Below are positions 27,195 through 35,983 of a stretch of DNA of 64,000 bases, one piece after another. The notes beneath the pieces were generated by a model, which saw only the letters and a program-made list of their open reading frames with translations, was not told the DNA's origin and searched no databases. Numbering within the stretch: position 1 is the stretch's first letter; each line of letters starts with the position of its first letter. Source of the stretch: Novispirillum itersonii (GTDB taxonomy: Bacteria; Pseudomonadota; Alphaproteobacteria; Rhodospirillales; Rhodospirillaceae); assembly GCF_014205675.1 (NCBI RefSeq), contig NZ_JACIIX010000003.1, positions 62,001-126,000 on the forward strand, read 5' to 3'. A program made the translations under genes and the position numbers.

Positions 27195-27674
27195 ATGGCG
27201 AAGAAAACCCCTGCCACCATGGCCATGGACCGGGCCAAAAAGCCGTATGAGCTGCTGGAATACGCCTACGATCCCGATGCCGCCTCCATCGGGTTGCACG
27301 CGGCGGAGTGCATGGGCCTGCCGCCGTCGCAGGTGTTCAAGACCCTGATGACCACGGCGGGGGACGAAGCCCTGATTGCCGTGGTGCCGTCCGACCGCGA
27401 ACTGAACCTGAAAGCGCTGGCGCAGGCCGCAGGCAAGAAGGCGGTCAGCATGATGAAGGGACCGGAGGCAGAACGGCTGTCCGGCTATAAGATCGGCGGC
27501 ATCTCCCCGCTGGGGCAGAAGAAGCGGCTGCGGACCTTTCTGGACGCCTCCGCCCTGACCTTCCCGTTCATCGTCGTCAACGGCGGGCAGCGCGGCCTTC
27601 AGATCAAGGCCACGCCGCAGGATCTGCTGGAAGCCACCGGCGCCGTCCCCGCCGGGTTGGCCGCCGGAGCCTGA
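27195..27674 (+). CDS. ybaK: Cys-tRNA(Pro) deacylase YbaK/EbsC
   Basis: Trans-editing enzyme that hydrolyses Cys mischarged on tRNA-Pro. It has 159 residues of the YbaK/ProX fold. PPSQVFKTLMTTAGDEALIAVVPSDRELNLKALAQAAGKK contains the conserved Lys and substrate-pocket positions, and the C-terminal GGQRGLQIKATPQDLLEATGA is typical. The start has GAAGAGAG upstream. It ends the cobT-arfB-ybaK group and converges with the antiporter gene 14 bp away. Confidence 0.93.
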   Translation: MAKKTPATMAMDRAKKPYELLEYAYDPDAASIGLHAAECMGLPPSQVFKTLMTTAGDEALIAVVPSDRELNLKALAQAAGKKAVSMMKGPEAERLSGYKIGGISPLGQKKRLRTFLDASALTFPFIVVNGGQRGLQIKATPQDLLEATGAVPAGLAAGA

Positions 27675-27688
27675 ACAGAGGCCCGTCC

Positions 27689-28648
27689 TCAGACGCCGAA
27701 CAGCGTCCACAGATAGCAACCATAAAGGGCCAGCATCACCGCCGCCTCACGACGGCTGAGCCGGGATCCCGTCCAGGCGAACACCGCCAGCAGCACGGCA
27801 CTGCCGACCAAGGCCAGCCAGTCGGTCATCGCCAGATCAGCCGGAATGGGGATCGGCTGGAAAAGCGCGGTGATCCCAAGGATACCGAGAATATTATAGA
27901 GATTGGATCCGACGATACTGCCAAAGGCCACATCAGCCCGGCCCTTCAGGGCAGCCACCAGTGTTGCCACCAGTTCCGGCAGCGACGTGCCGATCGCCAC
28001 AATCGTCAGGCCGATCACCGTCTCCGACACTCCGGCAGTGCGGGCAATGCTTACCGCCCCCTGCACCAGCAGATCAGCCCCAAGAACCAGCATCGCCAGT
28101 CCCCCGGCGGAAAACAGCAGGGAAATCCACAGCGCCTGCGGCACTGGGTCATGGGTATGGGCCTCTTCCTTATGAAGATCGGCGGCGGGCCCGCCCGCCC
28201 GTTCCTGACGCCAGACCATCACCAGATATCCCAGCAGCCCGGCCACCAGCAGGGCACCGGACAGGCGGCTGATTTCCCCGGTTATCAGACACAGAACGGT
28301 CAGGATCGCCGAAACCGCAACCATCAGAATGCCATCGCGCCCGGTGGCGGCCCGGTCAACCGCCACCGGACGGATCAGCACCACCAGCGCAAACACCAGC
28401 AGGATATTGCCGATGTTGGAGCCAAGAACATTGCCCAGTGCAATACCGGGTGCCCCGGCGGCAGCGGCGTTGAGACTGGTCACCAGTTCCGGCATCGAGG
28501 TCCCGAAACCGACCAATGTCAGGCCGATCATCAGCTCTGACAGCCCGGCCCAGCGGGCAATCCCCACCGCCCCACGCACCAGCCCTTCCCCGCCGACGGC
28601 CAGAAGGGCAAGCCCGACTGCACAGAACAACACCGCTTCCATCATCAA
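27689..28648 (-). CDS. Calcium/sodium antiporter, CaCA family (YrbG-like)
   Basis: Inner-membrane cation/Ca2+ exchanger of 319 residues with about ten helices. Two inverted alpha-repeats are visible: GFGTSMPELVTSL with GNVLGSNIGNILL in the first half and IGTSLPELVATL with GSIVGSNLYNILGI in the second. These carry the Glu residues that bind the ions. The short hydrophilic linker between the halves contains HKEEAHTHD. The start is uncertain among three consecutive ATGs (28648, 28645, 28642). It lies 38 bp after nhaA on the same strand and is likely cotranscribed with it. Confidence 0.93.
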   Translation of the reverse strand: MMMEAVLFCAVGLALLAVGGEGLVRGAVGIARWAGLSELMIGLTLVGFGTSMPELVTSLNAAAAGAPGIALGNVLGSNIGNILLVFALVVLIRPVAVDRAATGRDGILMVAVSAILTVLCLITGEISRLSGALLVAGLLGYLVMVWRQERAGGPAADLHKEEAHTHDPVPQALWISLLFSAGGLAMLVLGADLLVQGAVSIARTAGVSETVIGLTIVAIGTSLPELVATLVAALKGRADVAFGSIVGSNLYNILGILGITALFQPIPIPADLAMTDWLALVGSAVLLAVFAWTGSRLSRREAAVMLALYGCYLWTLFGV

Positions 28649-28686
28649 TGATCCCCATTAAATGACCGGGGCCGGAACTGGGACGA

Positions 28687-29838
28687 CTATCGCACGGACC
28701 GCCGCCCGATCCGGAAGGCCACCGCCGCCAGCAGCAGCGACAGCACCGAGCCGCCCAGCACCCCCAGACGGGCCGCCGACTCGGCGGCCTCATCCCCGGA
28801 AAAGGCCAGCCCGCCGATAAACAGGCTCATGGTAAAGCCGATTCCGCACAGGCAACCGACGCTGACCAGATGGCCGACCGAAAATGGCAGCGGTGTGCGG
28901 GCCAGACGGGCCACCAGCAGGGTGGTCAGCCCGACCCCGACCGGCTTGCCCAGCGCCAGCCCGAGCGCGACCCCGGCGGAAACCCCGCCCAACATCTGCG
29001 CCGGATCAAGCCCGGCGAAGGACACCCCGGCGGCGCAGAAGGCAAACACCGGCAAAACAGCATAGGCTGACAGCGGATGCAGGGCATGTTCCAGCTGCTC
29101 CAGCCGGGTTGAGCGCCCGACCGCCGTGGACGGCACCACCATCGCCGCCGCCACCGCCATCACCGAGGTATGAACCCCGGCCTCTTTCGCCAGCCCCCAC
29201 GTCACTACGCCGACCAGCGGATAGACCCACACCGGCAGCGGAGTCCGGCGGCTGAGGATGAAAGTGACCGCCAGCAACGCCACAGCAATCAGCAACGGCA
29301 ACACCGCCAGCCCATGGGTGAACAGCACCCCGATCAGCACAATCGCCATCAGGTCATCCACCACCGCCAGCGTCAGCAGAAACAGCCGGACCCGGGTATC
29401 AATCCCCGGGGCCAGCACCGCCAGCGCCGCCAGAGCAAAGGCGATGTCCGTCGCCACCGGCACCGGCCAGCCGCGCGGATCCACCGATCCCGCCAGCAGG
29501 CTGTAAACCACCACCGGCATCACCACCCCACCGAAGGCCGCCGCCACCGGCAGCAGGACCGTCTTCGGGTCAGACAGTTCCCCCAGCGTCAGTTCCCGCT
29601 TCAGTTCCAGACCGACCACGTAGAAGAACACCGCCATCAGGCCGTCCTTCACCCAGTCCTTGACCGTCGACTCCACCGTCCAGACACCAAGGTCCAGCGT
29701 CAGCGGCGTTTTCAGGATCGCGGCATACAAAGGCCCGGCGGCCGAATTGGCGACGATCAGGGCCGCCATGGCGGCAAGGGCCAGCAGGGCCCCACCCCCG
29801 GCTTCGGTCTTCAGGAAGGTCAGGACGGAACGACGCAT
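28687..29838 (-). CDS. nhaA: Na+/H+ antiporter NhaA
   Basis: Exports Na+ in exchange for protons for pH and salt homeostasis. It has 383 residues with about twelve helices. The ion-binding aspartate pair is D161-D162 (TLAVVDDLMAI), corresponding to D163/D164 of the E. coli protein, and D131 in PVATDIAFALA corresponds to D133. VKDGLMAVFFYVVGLELKREL and VGCLCGIGFTMSLFIGGLAF are other hallmarks. It is first of a two-gene set with the CaCA antiporter, an ion-homeostasis pairing. Confidence 0.96.
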   Translation of the reverse strand: MRRSVLTFLKTEAGGGALLALAAMAALIVANSAAGPLYAAILKTPLTLDLGVWTVESTVKDWVKDGLMAVFFYVVGLELKRELTLGELSDPKTVLLPVAAAFGGVVMPVVVYSLLAGSVDPRGWPVPVATDIAFALAALAVLAPGIDTRVRLFLLTLAVVDDLMAIVLIGVLFTHGLAVLPLLIAVALLAVTFILSRRTPLPVWVYPLVGVVTWGLAKEAGVHTSVMAVAAAMVVPSTAVGRSTRLEQLEHALHPLSAYAVLPVFAFCAAGVSFAGLDPAQMLGGVSAGVALGLALGKPVGVGLTTLLVARLARTPLPFSVGHLVSVGCLCGIGFTMSLFIGGLAFSGDEAAESAARLGVLGGSVLSLLLAAVAFRIGRRSVR

Positions 29839-29960
29839 TGGCAGGCAGTTTCCTTACGGTCTGTGCCGCCGGTCCCGGGGTGGCGGCAATCCCCTTCCCC
29901 TCAAGGTGGGGTCTGTCCCGGCCCGGATCAAGAAAAGTTTTCGCGAATACGGACCCCCGT

Positions 29961-30003
29961 CAAAAAACAAGGGGCACCGCTGCGGCCAATCAGCGGTGCC
30001 CCC
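29961..30003 (-). terminator. Rho-independent terminator of the ccr-mcd operon
   Basis: Read on the minus strand, GGGGCACCGCTG and CAGCGGTGCCCC form a perfect 12-bp stem followed by TTGTTTTTTG. It lies about 85 bases after the mcd stop and before nhaA. Confidence 0.9.
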
Positions 30004-30087
30004 AATGTTCCCGGTGGTGCGTCGCGCCCTGCCCCAGAGTCACCCCCCCGGGCAGAACGCCACCGGGAACAGTCCCGGTCCGGTGGA

Positions 30088-31749
30088 TCAGCGGGTCAGC
30101 AGACCACGCGCCACCACCTGAGCCTGAATTTCCGCCGCCCCTTCAAAGATGTTGAGGATGCGGGAATCACACAGCACCCGGCTGATCTGGTATTCCTCGG
30201 CATAGCCATTGCCGCCGTGAATCTGCAGGGCGTTATCGGCGTTGGACCACGCGACACGGGCCGCCAGCAGCTTGGCCATCCCGGCTTCGATATCGCAGCG
30301 GATATCGGCGTCCTTCTCGCGCCCGGCGAACCACGTCAGCTGACGGGCCACCATGGTTTCCACCACCGCCCAGGCGATCTTCTGATGCACCCGGGGGAAG
30401 TCAAACAGCGGCTTACCGAACTGGACACGGTCCTGTGCATAGCGCAGGCCGATTTCCAACGCATTCTGGGCCACCCCGACGGCGCGGGCCGCCGTCTGAA
30501 TGCGGGCCGACTCGAAGGTTTCCATCAGCTGCTTGAAGCCCTGACCCTCGACGCCGCCCAGCAGGTTTTCGGCCGGAACGGTGAAGCCGTCGAAAGACAG
30601 TTCGTATTCCTTCATGCCCCTGTAGCCGAGAACCTTGATCTCGCCGCCGGTCATGCCCTCGGCCGGGAACGGAGTGTCTTCCGTGCCACGCGGCTTTTCG
30701 GCCAGCAGCATCGACAGACCCTTGTAACCGCTTTCGTCCGGATTGGTCCGGGTCAGCAGGGTCATCAGGTCTGACCGGCTGGCATGGGTGATCCACGTCT
30801 TGTTGCCGGTGACCACATAGTCATCGCCCTGCCGGACGGCGCGGGTGCGCAGGCTGGCAAGGTCAGACCCGGTGTTGGGTTCGGTGAACACCGCCGTCGG
30901 CAGGATCTCGCCACTGGCGATCTTCGGCAGATACTTCTGCTTCTGGGCTTCGGTGCCGCCCAGACGGATCAGCTCCCCGGCGATTTCCGACCGGGTGCCG
31001 AGGGAACCGACGCCGATGTAGCCGCGCGACAGTTCTTCCGTCACCAGACACATCGCCATCTTGCCCATGCCCAGCCCGCCGAACTCTTCGGGGATGGTCA
31101 GGCCAAAGACGCCCATCTCGGCCATCTGCTCGACGATCTCCAGCGGGATCAGCTCGTCCTTCAGATGCCAGTCATGGCAATGCGGCACCACCTGCTCTTC
31201 GACAAAGCGGCGGAACTGATCACGGATCACCTGCAGGGTTTCGTCATCCAGCGCCGGATCACCGAAGTGACCATCGCGCACCAGTTCGGCAATGCGCTTC
31301 TTACAGGCAGCGGTGAAGCCGTGTTCGCGCAGCAGGGTGGTATAGGGCGACTGCATCAGCTGGCGCTGGCGCACCTCGATCCCAAAATCCGCCAGCCGGA
31401 CGAACTCGCCCTGACTCATCGGCAGACCGCCGTAAATCTGCTGGAGATATTCCGAGAACGCGGCCTGAAGGATCAGCTGTTCCAGCTCGCCGAAGCGGCC
31501 GGAAGCCTCCAGACGGCGGCCCCACGCCAGCATCTGTTCCAGCGCCGCCACATAGGTGGTGTACCAGGCATAGCCGTGGGCGGCATGCTGGTTCTGCTCA
31601 AACAGCAGGCTGTCAATTTTTCCTTCCGGGGCCACCAGTTTCAGCACGGCGTCATGCAGGGTCTTGCGGACGTCGCGGGCCAGTTCACAGGCCCGTTCGC
31701 AGGTGTACAGAAGGTCGGAAATAATCAGCGGCTTGCCCATGGCGGACAT
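30088..31749 (-). CDS. mcd: Acyl-CoA dehydrogenase, probable (2S)-methylsuccinyl-CoA dehydrogenase (Mcd)
   Basis: A 553-residue FAD enzyme. Ordinary acyl-CoA dehydrogenases have about 380 residues; here an N-terminal extension of about 160 residues precedes the canonical fold, the length known for methylsuccinyl-CoA dehydrogenase, which makes mesaconyl-CoA in the ethylmalonyl-CoA pathway. FAVFTEPNTGSDLAS-like (TAVFTEPNTGSDLASLRT), KTWITHASRSDLM and ALQIHGGNGYAEEYQISRVLCDSRI are the standard dehydrogenase motifs. GGGGAG lies nine bases before the start at 31749. It is directly downstream of ccr and opposite ecm, which strongly supports the pathway assignment. Family is certain; the substrate is inferred. 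Confidence 0.87.
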   Translation of the reverse strand: MSAMGKPLIISDLLYTCERACELARDVRKTLHDAVLKLVAPEGKIDSLLFEQNQHAAHGYAWYTTYVAALEQMLAWGRRLEASGRFGELEQLILQAAFSEYLQQIYGGLPMSQGEFVRLADFGIEVRQRQLMQSPYTTLLREHGFTAACKKRIAELVRDGHFGDPALDDETLQVIRDQFRRFVEEQVVPHCHDWHLKDELIPLEIVEQMAEMGVFGLTIPEEFGGLGMGKMAMCLVTEELSRGYIGVGSLGTRSEIAGELIRLGGTEAQKQKYLPKIASGEILPTAVFTEPNTGSDLASLRTRAVRQGDDYVVTGNKTWITHASRSDLMTLLTRTNPDESGYKGLSMLLAEKPRGTEDTPFPAEGMTGGEIKVLGYRGMKEYELSFDGFTVPAENLLGGVEGQGFKQLMETFESARIQTAARAVGVAQNALEIGLRYAQDRVQFGKPLFDFPRVHQKIAWAVVETMVARQLTWFAGREKDADIRCDIEAGMAKLLAARVAWSNADNALQIHGGNGYAEEYQISRVLCDSRILNIFEGAAEIQAQVVARGLLTR

Positions 31750-31843
31750 GATCGGCAACTCCCCGGAGACACTGGAATAAGCAGGAGACGGACCCTGCGG
31801 GCCGGAGGAATTTCCCCCGGCCCGCAGGGATTTAGGGGGGACC

Positions 31844-33124
31844 TCAGGCGTCGAGGCTGTCCTCAAGGGTGCGGCGGCCCGGCTTCACAGCCTGCACCAT
31901 CACCGCCATGTTGCCCGGCTTGTGCTGGTTGCGCAGCATCTTGGTGTGGGCCTTCGGAATATCATCCCACGAGAAGACTTCCGACATGCAGGGGTCAATC
32001 CGGCGTTCGATCACCAGCTGGTTGGCCTGATTGGCTTCCTTGGCATGGGCGAAGTGGCTGCCCTGAATGCGCTTCTGGCGCATCCACACGAAGCGGGCAT
32101 CGAAGGTCAGGTTGAAGCCGGTGGTCCCGGCGCAGAACACCACCATGCCGCCGCGCTTCACCACGTTGCATGACACCGGGAAGGTCTGTTCGCCCGGATG
32201 TTCAAAGACGATATCGACGTCTTTGCCCTTGCCGGTGATGTCCCAGATCGCTTTCCCGAACTTGCGGACTTCGCCCATGTATTCAGAGAAGCCTTCCCCG
32301 TTGACCTTCGGCAGCTGACCCCAGCACTTGAAGTCATTGCGGTTCAGCACCGCCTTGGCCCCAAGGCTCATGACGAAGTCACGCTTGGTCTCGTCGGAGA
32401 TGATGCCGATGGCATTGGCCCCGACGGTGGCGCACAGCTGCACCGCCATCGACCCCAGACCGCCGGACGCCCCCCACACCAGCACATTGTGGCCGGGGCG
32501 GATGATGTGCGGACGGTGGCCGAACAGCATGCGGTAGGCGGTGGCCAGCGTCAGGGTGTAGCAGGCCGCCTCTTCCCAGGTCAGGTGCTTCGGCTTCGGC
32601 ATCACCTGCTGCGCCTGCACGCGGGTGAACTGCGCAAAGGAGCCATCGGGGGTCTCGTAGCCCCAGATCCGCTGGCTGGGCGAGAACATCGGGTCGCCGC
32701 CGTTACATTCGTCGTCTTCGCCGTCGGTCTGGTTGCAGTGAACCACCACTTCGTCGCCGACCTTCCAGCGCTTCACCTTGGAGCCGACCGCCCAGACGAT
32801 GCCCGAGGCATCGGACCCGGCAATGTGGTAATCGGCCTTGTGGACGTCAAACGGGCTGATCGGCTTGCCGAGACCGGCCCAGACGCCGTTGTAATTGACG
32901 CCCGCCGCCATCACCATGATCAGCACTTCGTGCGAATCCAGCGGCGGGGTTTCAACCACTTCCACCAGGAAGGACTGCTCCGGGTCGCCGTGGCGTTCGC
33001 GGCGGATCGCCCAGGCGTACATGGTTTTCGGCACATGGCCGAGGGGCGGCAGCTCGCCCAGTTCGTACAGATCTTTCTTCTGCTGGCCGGGGAACAGCTC
33101 GATCACCTGAGCGGCTTCGGTCAT
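31844..33124 (-). CDS. ccr: Crotonyl-CoA carboxylase/reductase (Ccr)
   Basis: Reductively carboxylates crotonyl-CoA to ethylmalonyl-CoA with NADPH and CO2, the key step of the ethylmalonyl-CoA pathway. It has 426 residues of the MDR superfamily. The family-specific insert VHCNQTDGEDDECNGGDPMFSPSQRIWGYETPDGSFAQF and the nucleotide-binding VLVWGASGGLGSMAVQLC are clear, as is SHFAHAKEANQANQLV. The start at 33124 has AAGGGAG nine bases upstream; an in-frame upstream ATG at 33235 lacks support. It is first in ccr-mcd and divergent from ecm across a 306-bp shared promoter region. Confidence 0.96.
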   Translation of the reverse strand: MTEAAQVIELFPGQQKKDLYELGELPPLGHVPKTMYAWAIRRERHGDPEQSFLVEVVETPPLDSHEVLIMVMAAGVNYNGVWAGLGKPISPFDVHKADYHIAGSDASGIVWAVGSKVKRWKVGDEVVVHCNQTDGEDDECNGGDPMFSPSQRIWGYETPDGSFAQFTRVQAQQVMPKPKHLTWEEAACYTLTLATAYRMLFGHRPHIIRPGHNVLVWGASGGLGSMAVQLCATVGANAIGIISDETKRDFVMSLGAKAVLNRNDFKCWGQLPKVNGEGFSEYMGEVRKFGKAIWDITGKGKDVDIVFEHPGEQTFPVSCNVVKRGGMVVFCAGTTGFNLTFDARFVWMRQKRIQGSHFAHAKEANQANQLVIERRIDPCMSEVFSWDDIPKAHTKMLRNQHKPGNMAVMVQAVKPGRRTLEDSLDA

Positions 33125-33430
33125 GACGTGGAACTCCCTTTTCTCTCGAGTCGCGGCCGGGCGCTGATGGCGCCGCACGGCGGGCGGAAACGGTTTCGAT
33201 TCGGTCTGGCGTCTGCGTTCAGGACCCGGAGACACGGCCGGTTGGAGCGGTCGGTTCCGGGGGGTTTTTGGTGCGCCCTTTCTTCGCTTCTACCGTTTTG
33301 TGGCTTCCTTCGCAATGCACAAAATGATAGTTTCTTTCTTAGGGATGTTCCCAAAAGTAATAAACGTTCGCGTTTTCCGCCACTCAGAGGCTGTTCCCCG
33401 TCTGAAAAACGCGTGATGATGGAGAAACCG
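33125..33430. promoter_or_regulatory. Divergent promoter region between ccr and ecm
   Basis: 306 bp without a gene. The right half (33290-33370) is much more AT-rich than its surroundings. It contains TTTTGTG (33296-33302) and its inverted copy CACAAAA (33318-33324) separated by 15 bases. The dyad centre-to-centre distance is 22 bp, about two helical turns, which fits a dimeric regulator acting on both operons. No clear -35/-10 pair can be fixed by eye. Confidence 0.5.
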
Positions 33431-35440
33431 ATGTCCGAGAAGCCCGTTTCCGCCGCCTCTTCCGCAGCGCAAAACCGGGACAAACCCTGGCTTTTCCGCA
33501 CTTATTCGGGGCATTCCTCGGCCCGGGAGACCAACCATCTCTTCCGAACGAATCTTTCGCGGGGCCAGACCGGCCTGTCGGTGGCCTTCGACCTGCCGAC
33601 CCAGACCGGGTATGACTCCGACCATGTCCTCGCCCGGGGCGAGGTCGGCAAGGTCGGGGTGCCGGTCGGACATCTGGGGGACATGATGGCCCTGTTCGAG
33701 GGGATCCCCCTCGACAAGATGAACACCTCGATGACCATCAACGCCCCGGCGGCGTGGCTGCTGTCGCTGTACATCGCGGCGGCGGAACGGCAGGGCGCGG
33801 CGCGGGATACCCTGTCCGGCACCACCCAGAACGACATCATCAAGGAATACCTGTCGCGCGGGACCTACATCTTCCCGCCGCAGCCGAGCCTGCGGCTGAT
33901 CAACGACGTCATCGCCTTCACCTACAAGGAAGTTCCCAAGTGGAACCCGATGAACGTCTGTTCCTATCACCTTCAGGAAGCCGGAGCGACGCCGGAACAG
34001 GAACTGGCCTTCGCGCTGGCCACCTCGATCGCCGTGCTGGATACCGTCAAGGCTGGCGGGCAGGTGCCGGACGCTGACTTCGGGCAGGTGGTCGGCCGCA
34101 TCAGCTTCTTCGTCAACGCCGGCATCCGCTTTGTTACCGAGCTGTGCAAGATGCGGGCGTTCACCGAGCTGTGGGATGAGATCACCCGCGACCGCTACGG
34201 CGTCGCCGACGAAAAATTCCGCCGCTTCCGCTATGGGGTGCAGGTCAACAGCCTTGGCCTGACCGAGCCGCAGCCGGAAAACAACGTCTACCGCATCCTG
34301 CTGGAAATGCTGGCCGTCACCCTGTCGAAAAATGCCCGCGCCCGCGCCGTGCAGCTTCCGGCCTGGAACGAGGCGCTTGGCCTGCCGCGCCCGTGGGATC
34401 AGCAGTGGTCCCTGCGCCTGCAACAGATCGTCGCCTATGAGACCGATCTGCTGGAATACGCCGATATCTTCGACGGCTCGCACGCCATCACCGACAAGGT
34501 GGAGGCCCTGAAGGCGCAGGCCCGCGAAGAGCTGGCGCGGATTGATGCCATGGGCGGCGCGGTGGCCGCCATCGACTCCAGCTACATGAAGCAGAAGCTG
34601 GTCGAATCGAACACCCGCCGCCTGAAGGCGATCGAATCGGGCGAGCAGATCGTGGTCGGCGTCAACAAGTTCACCGAAGGCGCCCCCAGCCCGCTGACCG
34701 CCGGGGACGGCGCGATCATGACCGTCGATCCGAAGGTGGAGAGTGAACAGATCGAAGCCCTGAAGGCGTGGCGGGCCAGCCGCGACTCCAAGGCGGTCGA
34801 CTCGGCGCTGGCCGGTCTGCGCTCCGCCCTCCAGGAAGGCCGCAATGTGATGGAACCGTCCATCGCCTGTGCCCATGCCGGGGTCACCACCGGCGAATGG
34901 TCAGACGTGCTGCGTCAGGTGTTCGGCGAATACCGCGCCCCGACCGGAGTCGGCCGCGCCGCCAACGAAGAAAAGACCGGACGGCTCGCCGATGTCCGCA
35001 CCCATGTTGATGCGGTGTCGGCCCGTCTGGGCCGCCGGATCAAGATGCTGGTCGGCAAGCCGGGCCTTGACGGCCATTCCAACGGGGCGGAACAGGTCGC
35101 GGTCCGCGCCCGCGATGCCGGGATGGAAGTGGTGTACGAAGGCATCCGCCTGACCCCGGCGCAGATCGTCAACGCCGCGCTGGAAGAAAGCGTCCACGTC
35201 GTCGGCCTGTCGATTCTGTCCGGATCGCATGTGCCGCTGGTGACGGAAGTGCTGGAGCGGATGAAGGCCAATGGGCTGGAGGATATTCCGGTGATTGTCG
35301 GCGGCATCATCCCGCCGGAAGATGAACGCCTGCTGCTGGAAGCCGGAGTCGCCCGGGTCTACACTCCGAAAGACTATGACCTGACCGGCATCATGGCCGA
35401 TATCGTCACCCTGCTGGATGAGCAGAAGGTCGCCGCCTGA
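33431..35440 (+). CDS. ecm: Ethylmalonyl-CoA mutase (Ecm), adenosylcobalamin-dependent
   Basis: Converts (2R)-ethylmalonyl-CoA to (2S)-methylsuccinyl-CoA. It has 669 residues. The N-terminal mutase barrel (LFRTNLSRGQTGLSVAFDLPTQTGYDSDH, SMTINAPAAWLL, NDIIKEYLSRGTYIFPP) is followed by a B12-binding domain with DxHxxG at D547/H549 (GLDGHSNGAEQ), GLSILSGSH and VGGIIPPED. Single-chain architecture and linkage to ccr favour Ecm over methylmalonyl-CoA mutase, which it resembles. The start at 33431 has GGAG eight bases upstream; ATGs at 33416 and 33419 are alternatives. The cofactor is made by the cob genes nearby. Confidence 0.94.
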   Translation: MSEKPVSAASSAAQNRDKPWLFRTYSGHSSARETNHLFRTNLSRGQTGLSVAFDLPTQTGYDSDHVLARGEVGKVGVPVGHLGDMMALFEGIPLDKMNTSMTINAPAAWLLSLYIAAAERQGAARDTLSGTTQNDIIKEYLSRGTYIFPPQPSLRLINDVIAFTYKEVPKWNPMNVCSYHLQEAGATPEQELAFALATSIAVLDTVKAGGQVPDADFGQVVGRISFFVNAGIRFVTELCKMRAFTELWDEITRDRYGVADEKFRRFRYGVQVNSLGLTEPQPENNVYRILLEMLAVTLSKNARARAVQLPAWNEALGLPRPWDQQWSLRLQQIVAYETDLLEYADIFDGSHAITDKVEALKAQAREELARIDAMGGAVAAIDSSYMKQKLVESNTRRLKAIESGEQIVVGVNKFTEGAPSPLTAGDGAIMTVDPKVESEQIEALKAWRASRDSKAVDSALAGLRSALQEGRNVMEPSIACAHAGVTTGEWSDVLRQVFGEYRAPTGVGRAANEEKTGRLADVRTHVDAVSARLGRRIKMLVGKPGLDGHSNGAEQVAVRARDAGMEVVYEGIRLTPAQIVNAALEESVHVVGLSILSGSHVPLVTEVLERMKANGLEDIPVIVGGIIPPEDERLLLEAGVARVYTPKDYDLTGIMADIVTLLDEQKVAA

Positions 35441-35447
35441 CCGGACC

Positions 35448-35470
35448 GGAGCGGGGGTCTCCCCCGCTCC
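35448..35470. terminator. Strong GC hairpin between convergent ecm and lipoprotein genes
   Basis: GGAGCGGGGG and CCCCCGCTCC form a perfect 10-bp stem with a three-base loop, 7 bases after the ecm stop. There is no U-run on either strand, so termination efficiency is uncertain. Confidence 0.5.
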
Positions 35471-35481
35471 GCCCCCGCCCT

Positions 35482-35778
35482 TCAGCGCGGGGTCCGGCGG
35501 TAGCCCAGATTGGTCATACAGGCTTCCAGAGACCGGCTATAGGCCTCCTTGCGCTGCTTCGCCTCGATGGTGCCCATCTGGAGCGCCCCGCCGCCATCCC
35601 CATCGTAAATGCGGACACCGGCGTCTTCGTTGGCATCGGCCCGGCAGTAATTCCAGTCTTCCGTCACTTTTTTGGTCGGCACCCCCGGCTTGCTCCAGTC
35701 CGGCCTGGCAGCGCAGCCAGACATCAGAAGCACGCCGACAATGGCCCCGGCCAGCACAGCAGACCCCGATTTACGCAT
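35482..35778 (-). CDS. Small hypothetical lipoprotein
   Basis: A 98-residue protein with a lipoprotein signal: MRKSG, a hydrophobic core and a lipobox LMSGC with the acylated Cys at residue 22. The mature part is short, charged and has two Cys (NYCRADANEDAG, LEACMTNLGY) that could form a disulfide. The ending CMTNLGYR resembles small outer-membrane-associated lipoproteins of alphaproteobacteria, but I do not recognise a family. AAAGGG lies ten bases before the start at 35778. It converges with ecm. Confidence 0.75.
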   Translation of the reverse strand: MRKSGSAVLAGAIVGVLLMSGCAARPDWSKPGVPTKKVTEDWNYCRADANEDAGVRIYDGDGGGALQMGTIEAKQRKEAYSRSLEACMTNLGYRRTPR

Positions 35779-35983
35779 CCGTTGAGACCCTTTCTGACAA
35801 ACAGGCTGTCGTGACGGCAAACCATACGGCGGTCCCGGCCTGTGGTCACGCTTTCTTCCCTACCGCGATGCATCACAGGTTTCTATACTCCTGATCTGCA
35901 TCCGGTTTTTAACCGCAGAACCGGTGTCTTTTTTCTGACGATGCCCCGGCACATACGGCCCTAACTCCAGCGGAGACCCTCCG

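Noticed and set aside
32198-33430. Upstream in-frame extension of ecm giving a 1080-residue protein
   Set aside because: The extra 411 codons run antisense through ccr and the promoter; the start at 33431 has a good ribosome-binding site and the family N-terminus.
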